64,000 nucleotides of DNA, taken from positions 124,001-188,000 of the forward strand of contig NZ_CP009291.1 of assembly GCF_000767465.1 (NCBI RefSeq), written 5' to 3'. The translations under genes and the position numbers were made by a program. This DNA is from Novosphingobium pentaromativorans US6-1. Its GTDB lineage: Bacteria > Pseudomonadota > Alphaproteobacteria > Sphingomonadales > Sphingomonadaceae. Below, one piece after another: positions 26,420-37,644 of the stretch (positions are counted from its first letter, which is position 1; every line of letters begins with the position of its first letter). The notes below the pieces were generated by a model. It had not been told where the DNA came from. It ran no database searches and saw nothing but the letters and a program-made list of their open reading frames with translations.

Positions 26420-26842
26420 TCAGCCGCCGAAGCGTTCGCGCAGCTCGAGCAGGGCGATGGCCGCCTTGGCAGCTTCGCCGCCCTTGTCCTTCTGTGCCGG
26501 ATCGGCGCGGACCAGTGCCTGCTGCTCGTTCTCGACGGTGAGGATGCCGTTGCCGATGGCAATGCCGTCCATCGTCAATGCCATGATGCCGCGTGCGCTT
26601 TCACCAGCGACGATTTCGAAGTGGTAGGTCTCGCCGCGGATTACGACGCCGATAGCGACATAGCCGTCGTAATCGCCCGAAGCATCGGCCAGCGAAATCG
26701 CGCCGGGAATTTCCAGGGCGCCGGGTACTGTAATAACGTCGACGCCATGACCGGCGGCCTTGAGCGCCTGGCTGGCGCCGGCCACGAGCATGTCGTTGAG
26801 GTGGTCGTAGAAGCGGGCCTCGATGATCAGGAAACGGGCCAT
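26420..26842 (-). CDS. ribH: 6,7-dimethyl-8-ribityllumazine synthase
   Basis: Penultimate enzyme of riboflavin synthesis, 140 residues. The family motifs are [11 protein letters not shown] (about residue 42) and [21 protein letters not shown] (about 66-86, containing the catalytic histidine H), and the shell-forming C-terminus [26 protein letters not shown] is normal. It starts 1 bp after the ribB stop, so the two are translationally linked. Confidence 0.96.
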   Translation of the reverse strand: MARFLIIEARFYDHLNDMLVAGASQALKAAGHGVDVITVPGALEIPGAISLADASGDYDGYVAIGVVIRGETYHFEIVAGESARGIMALTMDGIAIGNGILTVENEQQALVRADPAQKDKGGEAAKAAIALLELRERFGG

Positions 26843-26843
26843 G

Positions 26844-28157
<1,314 letters not shown>

Positions 28158-28171
28158 GGGAATCACCGTTG

Positions 28172-28240
28172 TTCACATTATGATGTGAAGTTGATATGAA
28201 CCTCTCACATCAAAATTCAAGTGACATTTTCGATGTGAAG
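28172..28240. promoter_or_regulatory. putative operator array upstream of HTH-ribB
   Basis: Four copies of a TCACAT/ATGTGA half-site lie within 69 bp: TTCACAT (28172-28178), ATGTGAA (28183-28189), TCACAT (28205-28210) and ATGTGAA (28233-28239). The first two form a perfect inverted repeat with a 4-bp spacer, 15 bp from the ATG of ribB. No FMN riboswitch consensus is visible. Confidence 0.55.
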
Positions 28241-28344
28241 GATGTCCTCGTCGCAATGCCGGCCGAGGAGGAAAGGCCACCCATTGCAGGCGTTCCGCGC
28301 TCCTGTCAGAAATAGTCCGAAAGGCAAAGGTTGGGGTACTCAAG

Positions 28345-28812
28345 GTGTCGATAACGGAAACGGAAGATGTCCCTGAGATCTATCGCGAACCCCGCCGCGC
28401 AGAGCGGATCGCGCTGCTTGCTTCCAGTTACCGGCGCTTGCTTGGCCGGGACCTGATTGCACCGTGCGACGATGTGGTGGCCGGTCTTTGGAATGCGCCG
28501 TTCGCACTGCTTGCCCATGGTACCGAGACCGATCCGGTCTTTTTCTTCGGCAATGCCTGTGCGTTGGCGGCATTCGAGAGCGACGTTTCGAGTTTTACGG
28601 CGATGCCCTCGCGCCTTTCCGCCGAGGCTCCCTTGCGCGAGGAGCGACAGGCGCTGCTCGACCGGGTCACGGCGCAAGGATTCATCGATGACTATGCCGG
28701 GGTGCGCATCACGGCAAAGGGGCGTCGGTTTCGGATCGGGCCGGCGGTCGTGTGGAACCTGATCGACGAGGAAGGGCGCGTTCAGGGGCAGGCAGCGACA
28801 TTCGTTCCATGA
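28345..28812 (+). CDS. MEKHLA domain protein
   Basis: A 155-residue protein of the MEKHLA family, a PAS-related sensory fold. Features are the tryptophan-led N-terminal segment LWNAPFALLAHGTETDPVFFFGNACALAAFE, the RLSAEAPLREERQALLDRV helix and the C-terminal RRFRIGPAVVWNLIDEEGRVQGQAATF. The GTG start at 28345 is the first in frame. Its stop overlaps the ATG of the next gene (ATGA), so the two form an operon, though the functional link is not known. Confidence 0.75.
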   Translation: MSITETEDVPEIYREPRRAERIALLASSYRRLLGRDLIAPCDDVVAGLWNAPFALLAHGTETDPVFFFGNACALAAFESDVSSFTAMPSRLSAEAPLREERQALLDRVTAQGFIDDYAGVRITAKGRRFRIGPAVVWNLIDEEGRVQGQAATFVP

Positions 28813-29639
28813 GCAAGGCCGATCCGCGCGTCGTGGCGGCGGTGATGAGCCAGATCGATGCGGCTCTTGGCGAATCCGCTCGTCGGCCGGTGGTGATTGG
28901 GCTGTGCGGCGCGCAGGGGAGCGGCAAGACGACTCTGGCCAGGGCTGTTCTAGCCTCTTGCACGGGCAAGGGGCTGCGCGCCGCCGCGCTTTCCATCGAC
29001 GACATCTACCTCACCCGTGCAGAGCGAGCGGAACTTGCCCGTTCGGTGCATCCGCTACTGGCCACGCGAGGCGTTCCCGGGACACATGACGTGGGCCTGG
29101 GCCTGCGGGTCATGGATGCGCTGGAAAGGGGCGAGGCGGCGCGCCTGCCCCGCTTCGACAAGGCAAGGGACGATCGCGCGGCAATGTCCGAATGGCCGAG
29201 TGCACCCGAGGCTTGCGAGGTCCTGATCTTCGAAGGCTGGTGCGTAGGCGCCGCTCCCCAGCGCGAAGAGGACCTCGCAGCACCAGTGAACGGCCTCGAA
29301 GAACGCGAGGATGCAGACGGACGCTGGCGGCGCTACGTCAATGCCGCAATGGCAGGAAGGTACGCGTCCTTGTTCGCAAGGCTCGACCGCCTCGTCCTGA
29401 TCGCGGCGCCGGACTTCGCAGTCGTGTATGCCTGGCGACTGGAGCAGGAGCGGGATCTGGCCCGGTCCGCCCCTTCGGGAGGGGCTCTCATGGACGAGGC
29501 AGGTATCTCCCGCTTCATCAGTCATTACGAGCGCTTGACTCGGCATATCCTCCAGGAAATGCCCGCACGCGCGGATCTGGTCATTCTCCTGGACGAGCAG
29601 CGCCGTCCGGTCTGCATCGAAAGCGGTCAGTCCGCCTGA
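28809..29639 (+). CDS. P-loop kinase of the D-glycerate 3-kinase family
   Basis: A 276-residue kinase. The P-loop GLCGAQGSGKTTLARAV sits near residue 35. SIDDIYLTRAERAELA, HPLLATRGVPGTHDV and RLPRFDKARDDRA are the family-specific blocks shared with plant glycerate kinase (GLYK) and yeast Tda10. The likely reaction is glycerate to 3-phosphoglycerate, but uridine-kinase-like activities cannot be excluded. The ATG at 28809 overlaps the preceding stop. Its 3' end overlaps the convergent BrkB-like gene by 13 bp. Confidence 0.8.
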   Translation: MSKADPRVVAAVMSQIDAALGESARRPVVIGLCGAQGSGKTTLARAVLASCTGKGLRAAALSIDDIYLTRAERAELARSVHPLLATRGVPGTHDVGLGLRVMDALERGEAARLPRFDKARDDRAAMSEWPSAPEACEVLIFEGWCVGAAPQREEDLAAPVNGLEEREDADGRWRRYVNAAMAGRYASLFARLDRLVLIAAPDFAVVYAWRLEQERDLARSAPSGGALMDEAGISRFISHYERLTRHILQEMPARADLVILLDEQRRPVCIESGQSA

Positions 29640-30667
29640 TGGCGGGCAATGTCGCCGCGTCGACGCTTGCGCCCTTCCAGTTCGCTCACCGAAGGAATGG
29701 TACTGTCGATGACATCGGCGAGGATCGCCCCGCGCTCGCCCGGGGGACGTTCCGGTCCGATCGTCGTATCGCGGAAGGTCTGCCGTTCGATCTCGGCGTT
29801 GAGAAGCGCGCCGAGCAGCGCGCCGTAAGCGGAGAGGAACAGCCACATCAGGAAGACCACGATGGCCGAGAGCGAGCCGTACGTCGCATTGTAGTCGCTG
29901 ATGTAGGCGACATAGAGGGAGAAGCCGAAGGACACCGCGATCCACAGCAACGTGGCAAGCAGGGCGCCAGGCGTCAGCCAGCGCCATTTGGCGGGGCGGC
30001 GGTCAGGCCCGTAGCGCATGATCAGCGCAAATCCTGCGCTGCCCAGCGCTACGGCGGCTGCCCAGGTCAGGGCCTTGAAGAGCATTTGTGTCGAGCCGCC
30101 GAGATAGACTTTGGTCTGCGTCTGCAGCCAGGCGAAGATGCCTCCGGCCAGCACGCCGGTCAGCGCAATCATCACGCCGGCGAGTGTCAGCCAGGCAGCC
30201 CGCATCATCGTCGACAAGATGCCGCGCGTTTCATGTTCCTCGTTGATGATGTTGAGCGCACTGATCATTCCGTTGGCCGCGCGCATGCCGCCGAAGATCG
30301 CGAAGAACAGCGCTATGAAAAGCGCCAGCCCGGTCACGCCGGAGCTGGTCGAGACGATCTGCATGAGCTGCTGTTCCAGGATATGCGCCGCTTCGGGCGG
30401 AACCACCTTGGCGATTCGTTCCATCTGGCTTCTGACGGTATCGACATCGCCGATCAGGCCGTAGATCATCACAGTGGCTGCGATCAGGGGCGTGAGGGCA
30501 AGGAAGCAATAGAAGGCCAGTCCGGCGGAGAGCAGGCCCAGTTCGTGAAAGCCGCTCATGATCCAGACGCGCTTCAATACACCCCCCCAGGCCGAAAGCG
30601 GCATGGACCAGGGGGAATTTGCGTTAGCGCCTGGCTGCGCCGAAGGAGGCGGCGTGCTAGTTTCCAT
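29627..30667 (-). CDS. YihY/BrkB family inner-membrane protein
   Basis: About 346 residues with the six membrane segments of the family, for example ELGLLSAGLAFYCFLALTPLIAATVMIYGL, GVTGLALFIALFFAIFGGMRAANG and SLSAIVVFLMWLFLSAYGALLGALLN. The proline and glycine spacing around AFYCFLALTP is diagnostic. The C-terminal cytoplasmic tail is charged (GRKRRRGDIARHQAD). The family was once called ribonuclease BN by mistake; its function is unclear. METSTPPP at 30667 is the likely start. Confidence 0.85.
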   Translation of the reverse strand: METSTPPPSAQPGANANSPWSMPLSAWGGVLKRVWIMSGFHELGLLSAGLAFYCFLALTPLIAATVMIYGLIGDVDTVRSQMERIAKVVPPEAAHILEQQLMQIVSTSSGVTGLALFIALFFAIFGGMRAANGMISALNIINEEHETRGILSTMMRAAWLTLAGVMIALTGVLAGGIFAWLQTQTKVYLGGSTQMLFKALTWAAAVALGSAGFALIMRYGPDRRPAKWRWLTPGALLATLLWIAVSFGFSLYVAYISDYNATYGSLSAIVVFLMWLFLSAYGALLGALLNAEIERQTFRDTTIGPERPPGERGAILADVIDSTIPSVSELEGRKRRRGDIARHQAD

Positions 30668-30774
30668 GATCTTGTCGAATCTTACGGGGAACTTTCCCTG
30701 TTGCAAAGCGATAGGGAATTTCAGGAAAAGCCGTCCGGTCCGGCTTCAAAAGGGGAAGATTCGTCGTACAGTTC

Positions 30775-33114
30775 ATGCCTTGGCTAATGGATCGCAATTC
30801 ACCTTGTTCCCGGCGGGTGCGCAACCATCGTTTCCTTTCCGCGCCGAGCCTTGCAACTCTCTCGGTGGCGCTGGTCATGGCAACAGGCGTTGCGCATGCC
30901 CAGGTCTCGTCAGGCGCTGGACACTCTCCGGCGCAGCCTTCCGCGCAAGCTGGCGATGCAGCCGGATCCACTGGCGATATCGATCTGGAAGCCGGAAAGG
31001 TTCCCGTTCCCGCGCCTCCGGCTGACGTGACCTTGCCGGAACTCGATCCGGTCATCGGCGACGACGAGTTCAATTCCACGGTCCCCGTGCTCGATGAGGC
31101 CGACGATCCCGAACTGGACAAGCCACTGGAATCGATCGAGGCCTTCGAGCGCCGCTTGGCGGCGGATCAGGCCGATGCGAAGCCCGGCGAGGGGCAGGAG
31201 GCTCCGCTGGGCGATCCGGACCTTGCCGACCATGACCGGGCCGAGGAAATCGGCGATGCGCCCGTGCGCGATGCAGAACTGACTGCCCCTTTGCCACCGC
31301 TCGACCGGTTCGAGGTGACGCCGGTCGAATTCGATCGCAATGCCGACGAGGAGAAGCAGGACGTCGAGGTCGCCTACAAGGTGAGCATCGAGGGACTGGA
31401 AGCCGCGGACGACGAGACGGGGGTCAATCTCAAGAGCCAGTTCAACGGTCTTTCCGCGCTCAGGAAGGGCGATGGCAAGGCCGCCAATATCGCGATGATC
31501 TCGGCGCGCCTGACCGAGGACAGCGAGTTGCTGCAGAACATTCTCGCGGCCCAAGGCTGGTATTTGGCGCGCGTGCGCACCCGCATCGATCGCGGTACCC
31601 AGGGTGACGGCCAGCCGCTTCAGGCCGTACTGACGGTCCGCCCCGGCAAGCGCTATGTCTTCTCCGACATCGTCATCAAGGCCGATCCCACCGTGCCGCC
31701 CCACCTGATCGAGGACAATGTCGCGCTGAAGCCGGGCGAGCCGATCGTCGCCGATCGCGTGCAGGGTACGGAGGCGCAGATTGCCGTGGCCTTGCCTGAA
31801 CACGGTTATCCCTTCGCAGCTGTGGGCGAGCGCGACATCCTGCTCGATCGGCAGACCGGCGAAGGGGTTTACACGCTGCCCGTCGACATCGGTCCGCGCG
31901 GCCGCTTCGGCGGGATCACCACCGACGGCGACCTCGCTTTCGATGCCCACCACATCGAGGTCCTCAGTCGGTTCAAGCGCGGGGATCTGTTCGACAGCCG
32001 GAAGGTCGACGACCTGCGCAAGGCGCTGATCGCGACGAGCCTGTTCTCCACGGTCTCGGTCGAACCGAAGAAGACCGGCGAAGCAGCCGGGGAGGGCACC
32101 GAATACGTCGATCTCCATGTGAAGCAGGATGCAGGCCCGCCGCGCACCATTGCCGGATCGCTGGGTTTTGCCGCTGGCGAGGGTATCACGGCCAAGGCGA
32201 GCTGGACCCACCGCAATTTCTTCCCGCCCGAAGGCGCGCTAATTGCCAATGCCGTAGCCGGTACGCGCCAGCAGGGTGTGGGCGTCACTTTCCGCCGCTC
32301 CAATGCAGGCAAGCGCGATCGCACGCTGGAAGTGGTCGCCGAGGCCTTCCACAACGATTATGATGCGTACAGCGCCTATACCGGACGCCTCGCGGCCAAG
32401 ATCGGGCGCGATTCCACGCCGATCTGGCAGAAGAAATACACTTATGCCTTCGGCGTGGAACTGCTTGCCACTTCCGAGACCGATTTCGACGCGGCTACCG
32501 GAGACCGGTCGCGCCGCACGTTCTACATTGCCGGCGTGAACGGACAGGTCGGCTTCGACCGGACCGACAGCCTCCTCGACCCGACGAAGGGCTATCGCCT
32601 GACTGCGCTGGTCCAGCCTGAGACGACCGTGAACAAGGGATTCAACCCTTACGTGCGTGCGCGACTGGATGCCTCGGCCTATTACCCGATCTCCGATCAG
32701 TTGGTGGTTGCAGGGCGGATGAGACTGGGCACGATCCAGGGCGTAGGGCTTTTCGACATTGCGCCGTCCCGGCGTCTCTATGCCGGCGGCGGCGGTTCGG
32801 TTCGCGGCTTCGCCTACCAGAAGCTGGGCGAGCAGGCTCCCGACGGTGATCCGGTCGGCGGGCGCAGCCTCAACGAGGCATCTGCCGAGCTGCGCTATCG
32901 CTTCGGCAATTACGGTATTGTCGGCTTCATCGATGCCGGGCAGGCTTATCGCGAGACCATGCCCCAGTTCTCCGACTTGCGGTACGGCGTCGGCATCGGC
33001 GGCCGCTTCTATACGAACTTCGGTCCGATCCGGCTGGACGTTGCAACGCCGCTGGCGCGCCGTCCCGGGGAATCGCGGATCAATATCTACGTTTCGATCG
33101 GACAGGCGTTCTGA
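30775..33114 (+). CDS. tamA: translocation and assembly module outer-membrane protein TamA (BamA/Omp85 family)
   Basis: A 779-residue Omp85 protein. The N-terminus carries a signal peptide (LSVALVMATGVAHAQ, cleavage near residue 43) and a proline- and acid-rich linker. POTRA domains occupy about residues 200-430, and a 16-strand barrel follows from about 440 (SLGFAAGEGITAKASW to the terminal SIGQAF). The hallmark loop motif GGGGSVRGFAYQ is present at about 660. With tamB downstream it would insert autotransporters and other barrel proteins and help lipid transport. Its stop overlaps the tamB ATG. Confidence 0.92.
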   Translation: MPWLMDRNSPCSRRVRNHRFLSAPSLATLSVALVMATGVAHAQVSSGAGHSPAQPSAQAGDAAGSTGDIDLEAGKVPVPAPPADVTLPELDPVIGDDEFNSTVPVLDEADDPELDKPLESIEAFERRLAADQADAKPGEGQEAPLGDPDLADHDRAEEIGDAPVRDAELTAPLPPLDRFEVTPVEFDRNADEEKQDVEVAYKVSIEGLEAADDETGVNLKSQFNGLSALRKGDGKAANIAMISARLTEDSELLQNILAAQGWYLARVRTRIDRGTQGDGQPLQAVLTVRPGKRYVFSDIVIKADPTVPPHLIEDNVALKPGEPIVADRVQGTEAQIAVALPEHGYPFAAVGERDILLDRQTGEGVYTLPVDIGPRGRFGGITTDGDLAFDAHHIEVLSRFKRGDLFDSRKVDDLRKALIATSLFSTVSVEPKKTGEAAGEGTEYVDLHVKQDAGPPRTIAGSLGFAAGEGITAKASWTHRNFFPPEGALIANAVAGTRQQGVGVTFRRSNAGKRDRTLEVVAEAFHNDYDAYSAYTGRLAAKIGRDSTPIWQKKYTYAFGVELLATSETDFDAATGDRSRRTFYIAGVNGQVGFDRTDSLLDPTKGYRLTALVQPETTVNKGFNPYVRARLDASAYYPISDQLVVAGRMRLGTIQGVGLFDIAPSRRLYAGGGGSVRGFAYQKLGEQAPDGDPVGGRSLNEASAELRYRFGNYGIVGFIDAGQAYRETMPQFSDLRYGVGIGGRFYTNFGPIRLDVATPLARRPGESRINIYVSIGQAF

Positions 33115-36100
33115 TGGCGGAAAACGACGACATTCCCGCCGAAACGCCCCCTCCGGCCATGGAAGAAGCGGTCGTGATCGAACGGCCCTCGCTGTTGCAG
33201 CGCGCCAAGGTGCGCGCGCTCAAGACCGTTGTGCTGATCGGCATCGGCATCGTGGCGCTTGCGGTCCTGGTGATCTTCGGCATCGATACCGGACCGGGGC
33301 GGCGTTTCGTCGCCGACCAGATAGCCGCTCTCGAATTCGAGAACGGCATGAAGATCTTGGTCGGGCGGATCGAGGGCTCGCTCTATGGCAAGATGACCCT
33401 GCACGATCTGTCGGTGCGCGATCCCAAGGGCGAGTTCCTGTTCTCGCCCGAGATCCACGTCGACTGGAATCCCTTCGACTATTTCAGCAATCACGTGAAC
33501 GTGCGCAGCGCCACGGCACAGCGCATGATCCTGCGCCGGGCGCCGCAGTTTCGCGAGACGCCGCCCAGTGATGCGCCCTTGCTGCCGGATCTCGATATCG
33601 ACGTGGGCGCGATGCGCGTCGACAATTTCGTCTTCGAGCCGGCGGTATCGGGCGAGCGGCGGATCATGTCGTTCGCCGGTAAGGTGCACATCGCCGACGG
33701 CAGGGCACAAGTGGACACCAAGGGCGCGACGATCGCGATTGCCGGCAAGGAGGGGGGAGATCGCTTCGATCTCTCGCTGGATGCCGTGCCGAAGCAGAAC
33801 CGTCTGGGCATCGGCCTGGATCTCGACGCGCCGACGGGAGGCGTGATCGCCTCACTGGCTGGGCTGACGCAGCCGCTGACGCTCGAAGTCAACGGCAAGG
33901 GCACATGGGCCGCCTGGAACGGCAAGCTCGCCGCGAACTATGGAACCGGGGATCTCGCGCGGCTGGATCTCACTGCGCGCGACGGAACTTTCGCGATCAA
34001 GGGACCGACCCGCTTTGCACGCATGTTCAGCGGGCCGACCGCGAACCTGCTCGGTCCAGTCACCAGTATCGACGTAAAGGCAGTGCTGGCGGACCGGCGC
34101 GCGAACGTGTCGGGCATGATTTCCAGCGACACGTTCAACCTCACCCCCAATGGCCTCGTTGACCTTTCGGACAACAGCTTCGAGGACTTCAAACTGGCTT
34201 TCGTGCTGCTCAAGCCTTCTGCCCTGGCGAAGAACCTGAGCGGAGCGGGCACTCGCGCTATCCTGACGCTGGACGGAGCCTTCACCGCGCCCAGGGTCGG
34301 CTATCGCATCAGCGCGAGCCGGCTGGTAATGAACGACATGGGCCTGCAGGGCTTTGTCGCAGAAGGCGCCGCGCGGGTTGACGCGGGCAAGATCATGATC
34401 CCTGTTTCGGCGCGGGTCGAGCGGATCACCGGCCTCGATACGGTGGCCGGCGGGACATTGCCCAATGTCCGCCTCAACGGCGATCTGGCGATAGACGGGG
34501 CGCGCATCCTGTCCGACAACATGCGGCTGCGCTCCGATCGTATCGATGCCGGGCTGATCCTTGTCGCCGATGTCGGCAAGGGGCTCTACACCGGCGCCAT
34601 CGACGGCAAGATCGACAATTATCGCCTTGCCAGCGTGGGCATCTTCAACATCCGCACCGACATGGACCTCGAAAGCAAGGGGAACGGCTTTGCCCTGGAC
34701 GGTACGGTGCGGGCACAATCGACGCGCCTGCTGAACGACAGCCTCAAGGGCTATCTCGGCGGCAATTTCGCAGCGGCCTCGCACGTGAATTACGGCACCG
34801 ATGGCGTCGTGCGCTTCTCCAACCTGCAGATGACCGCGCCGGACCTCAAGGTGCGCGGCGGCCGTGGCTTCTGGTCGCCTGACGGGCGCATTTCCCTCGT
34901 CGCCGATGGGACCTCGGATCGCTACGGAGCGATCGGCGTTCGCGTGGCCGGGACGATTGCCGATCCTGACGCCCATATCACGGCGGACAAGCCCAACCTC
35001 GGCATCGGCCTCGCCAATCTCGATGCGCGGGTGACCGGTGCGCGGGGCGGCTATAACCTAGCCCTGACCGGCGATACCGACTACGGCCCGCTCAAGGCCG
35101 ATGTCACGCTGGGCATGGGGCAGGCGATGTCCCTGCAGATCAACGAGGCCAATCTTTCCGGCGTCGCCTTCGCAGGCAAGCTCGGCCAGACCCGCAGTGG
35201 CCCCTTTGCCGGTGAGCTGACTGCCACAGGCAACGGTGTGAACGGGGTTCTGACCCTCTCGGCCGAGCGGAAATACCAGGCCATCGACTTCAACCTGCGC
35301 GCGCAGGATTCGACTTTCGCCGGCCCTGCGAACCTGACGATCCGTTCCGCCATCATCGACGGGCGCGCGGTCCTCTACGATCAGCCCAGTCTGGTGGCCG
35401 ACGCCCAGATTTCCGGAACCCGTATGGGGGCGCTTCGCATCGCCGTGGCGCGCGCGCTGATCGATTACCGTAATGGCCGGGGCAAGGCGAAAGCGATGCT
35501 CGAAGGCTATAGCGGCGTACCCTTCAAGCTGGCGCTGAACGGTGACCTGCAGCCCGATGTCTGGCGCATCGCGCTTGACGGCAAGGTTCGCGGTCAGAGC
35601 GTCAAGACCACGTCGCCTGCCAGGATCCTGCCGAAGGAAGACGGATACGAACTCTTGCCGACCAAGCTGGCCTTCGGCGGTGGCTCGGCCAAGATCGCGG
35701 GCACCTATGGCGCCGGCATGAAGCTGCAGAGCCGTCTTGAGAACATCGACATGACCATGCTCAATGCTTTCCTGCCCGGGTATGGCTTCGGCGGTTCGGC
35801 GAGCGGCAGTCTCGACTTTGCGCAGGCCGATCCCGCCGCATTTCCTCGTGCCGATGCGCGCCTGACGCTCAACAACTTTACCCGCACCAGTTCGGACATC
35901 GTCAGCCAGCCTGTCGACATCAATTTCGTCGGCAAGCTCCTGGCTGACGGCGGTGAGGCGAGGGCGGTGTTCCGGCGCAGTGGTTCCGTCATCGGGCGCA
36001 TGGTCGCAAGCCTGCGGCCCTTGCCGCCCGGCAGCGGCCCGTGGACCGAGCGCTTGCTCGATGCCCCGCTGGGCGGCGGTATCCGATACAACGGCCCGGC

Positions 36101-37373
36101 CGATACCCTGTTCTCGTTCGCGGGAATGTCGGGGCAGACCCTCAGCGGCCCGATGGGGCTGGCGGCCGACTTCTCCTGCAAGCTTTCCGATCCCTGCCTG
36201 AACGGCATCGTGCGCGGCAAGGATCTTGTCTACGAAAACCAGACATACGGCACGCGGCTGTCCAAGCTCAATTTTGCGGGCAAGTTCGACGGCAACCGGA
36301 TGGAACTGGAATCGCTGAGCGCCAAGGCAGGCGATGGCACGTTGAGCGCAAACGGCTTTGTCAGCCTGGCCGCCGACCAGGGCTATCCGATGGACATCTC
36401 GGTTGAGCTGGAAAAAGCGCGGCTAGCGCGCAGCAGTTCCATTTCCGCCAGCGCGACCGGCAACCTGCGCCTGAGCAAGCAGGCCGGAGAGGATGCGCTT
36501 CTTTCCGGCGTCCTGCGACTTCCCGAAACGCGCTACCAGATCGTGCGAGAAGGCTCGGCCGAAGTGCCGCGGCTGACCGGAGTGCGCTTCAAGCCGCGGC
36601 GCGGCCCGGAACGCATTACCGGTGACGAGCCCGCTGAACCGATCTCGTCGATGTTCTCCAGGCTACGCCTCGACTTGCGCATGCGTGCGCCGGAAAAGCT
36701 CTATGTTTCGGGCATGGGGCTTGAGTCCGAGTGGAAGGCGAACTTCACCATCGGCGGTACCAGTGCGGCGCCGACGATGGCCGGCGACGTTGAACTGATC
36801 CGCGGTACGCTCGGGTTCGCTGGACGCTCGTTCGAACTGACCCAAGGCGTGATCTCGTTCAACGGCGGAAGGACCATCGATCCCGCGGTGGCGATCACCG
36901 CGCAGGAATCGATCGACGATGTCGACGTGACCGTGGAAGTGGGCGGCAGGGCCTACAGCCCGCAAATCACTTTCAGCTCGACGCCCAGCCTGCCGCAGGA
37001 CGAGGTGCTCTCGCGCATTCTGTTCGGCAGCTCCATCGCCAACCTTTCGGCGATCCAGGCGGTACAGCTGGCATCCTCGCTCAACTCTCTCAACTCAACC
37101 GGGGGCGGGCTCAATCCGCTCGGGCAACTGCGCTCGGCCACGGGGATCGACCGCCTGCGCATCCTGGGTGCGGACGAGGCATCGGGCCGGGGTACGGCTC
37201 TGGCGGCAGGTCAGTATCTGACCGACGACGTCTATGTCGAACTGATCACCGATGCGCGCGGCTTTACCGCGACGCAGCTCGAGGTCAGCGTGACCAAGTG
37301 GCTATCGGTGCTGAGTCAGGCTGGCGGTTCGGGCGTCAACAGCGTGAACCTGCGCATCAAGAAGAACTATTGA
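33114..37373 (+). CDS. tamB: translocation and assembly module inner-membrane protein TamB
   Basis: A 1419-residue AsmA-like/DUF490 protein. A single N-terminal membrane anchor (TVVLIGIGIVALAVLVIFGID, about residues 38-58) is followed by a long beta-repeat body. It ends with the conserved C-terminal DUF490 region (about 1090-1419) containing RGTLGFAGRSFELTQGVISFNGG and SRILFGSSIANLSAIQAVQLASSLNSL. Glycine-rich low-complexity patches occur through the middle. The start at 33114 overlaps the tamA stop by 1 bp (TGATG), so the two are coupled. Confidence 0.92.
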   Translation: MAENDDIPAETPPPAMEEAVVIERPSLLQRAKVRALKTVVLIGIGIVALAVLVIFGIDTGPGRRFVADQIAALEFENGMKILVGRIEGSLYGKMTLHDLSVRDPKGEFLFSPEIHVDWNPFDYFSNHVNVRSATAQRMILRRAPQFRETPPSDAPLLPDLDIDVGAMRVDNFVFEPAVSGERRIMSFAGKVHIADGRAQVDTKGATIAIAGKEGGDRFDLSLDAVPKQNRLGIGLDLDAPTGGVIASLAGLTQPLTLEVNGKGTWAAWNGKLAANYGTGDLARLDLTARDGTFAIKGPTRFARMFSGPTANLLGPVTSIDVKAVLADRRANVSGMISSDTFNLTPNGLVDLSDNSFEDFKLAFVLLKPSALAKNLSGAGTRAILTLDGAFTAPRVGYRISASRLVMNDMGLQGFVAEGAARVDAGKIMIPVSARVERITGLDTVAGGTLPNVRLNGDLAIDGARILSDNMRLRSDRIDAGLILVADVGKGLYTGAIDGKIDNYRLASVGIFNIRTDMDLESKGNGFALDGTVRAQSTRLLNDSLKGYLGGNFAAASHVNYGTDGVVRFSNLQMTAPDLKVRGGRGFWSPDGRISLVADGTSDRYGAIGVRVAGTIADPDAHITADKPNLGIGLANLDARVTGARGGYNLALTGDTDYGPLKADVTLGMGQAMSLQINEANLSGVAFAGKLGQTRSGPFAGELTATGNGVNGVLTLSAERKYQAIDFNLRAQDSTFAGPANLTIRSAIIDGRAVLYDQPSLVADAQISGTRMGALRIAVARALIDYRNGRGKAKAMLEGYSGVPFKLALNGDLQPDVWRIALDGKVRGQSVKTTSPARILPKEDGYELLPTKLAFGGGSAKIAGTYGAGMKLQSRLENIDMTMLNAFLPGYGFGGSASGSLDFAQADPAAFPRADARLTLNNFTRTSSDIVSQPVDINFVGKLLADGGEARAVFRRSGSVIGRMVASLRPLPPGSGPWTERLLDAPLGGGIRYNGPADTLFSFAGMSGQTLSGPMGLAADFSCKLSDPCLNGIVRGKDLVYENQTYGTRLSKLNFAGKFDGNRMELESLSAKAGDGTLSANGFVSLAADQGYPMDISVELEKARLARSSSISASATGNLRLSKQAGEDALLSGVLRLPETRYQIVREGSAEVPRLTGVRFKPRRGPERITGDEPAEPISSMFSRLRLDLRMRAPEKLYVSGMGLESEWKANFTIGGTSAAPTMAGDVELIRGTLGFAGRSFELTQGVISFNGGRTIDPAVAITAQESIDDVDVTVEVGGRAYSPQITFSSTPSLPQDEVLSRILFGSSIANLSAIQAVQLASSLNSLNSTGGGLNPLGQLRSATGIDRLRILGADEASGRGTALAAGQYLTDDVYVELITDARGFTATQLEVSVTKWLSVLSQAGGSGVNSVNLRIKKNY

Positions 37374-37564
37374 TGCGCAGGCTCGCCTTCCTGGCGTTTG
37401 CCGTCCTCACGCTAGCCGCCTGCCACAGCGAGCCGGACTTCGATGAGCGCTACGATGCGGCAAGCAAGAAGATCCGGGAAAAGGCGGCGGACATCGACGC
37501 GCGCATTGCCGGCACGGGATCCCCTGAGTCCGAGGCCGCATTGGTTGACGACGGAAAGACCTGA
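37373..37564 (+). CDS. small predicted lipoprotein after tamB
   Basis: A 63-residue protein whose ATG overlaps the tamB stop (TGATG). MRRLAFLAFAVLTLAAC is a signal peptide with lipobox, giving a lipid-anchored Cys at residue 17. The mature part is charged and helical (DFDERYDAASKKIREKAADIDARI). The overlap with tamB suggests co-translation. No family is recognised. Confidence 0.65.
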   Translation: MRRLAFLAFAVLTLAACHSEPDFDERYDAASKKIREKAADIDARIAGTGSPESEAALVDDGKT

Positions 37565-37644
37565 TCCGAACCTGCTGCGCAACCGAAGTTTTACTTCTGG
37601 CTGTTAAGCCTCAGCGCCAGTTCCGAGCGCAAATAGGGGCTTCG

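Noticed and set aside
28160..28344. FMN riboswitch upstream of ribB
   Set aside because: The conserved RFN core (AGGGTGAAATTCCC-like segments) is not found; palindromes are present instead.
30910..32211. 433-codon open frame opposite tamA
   Set aside because: Antisense shadow with no protein-like features.
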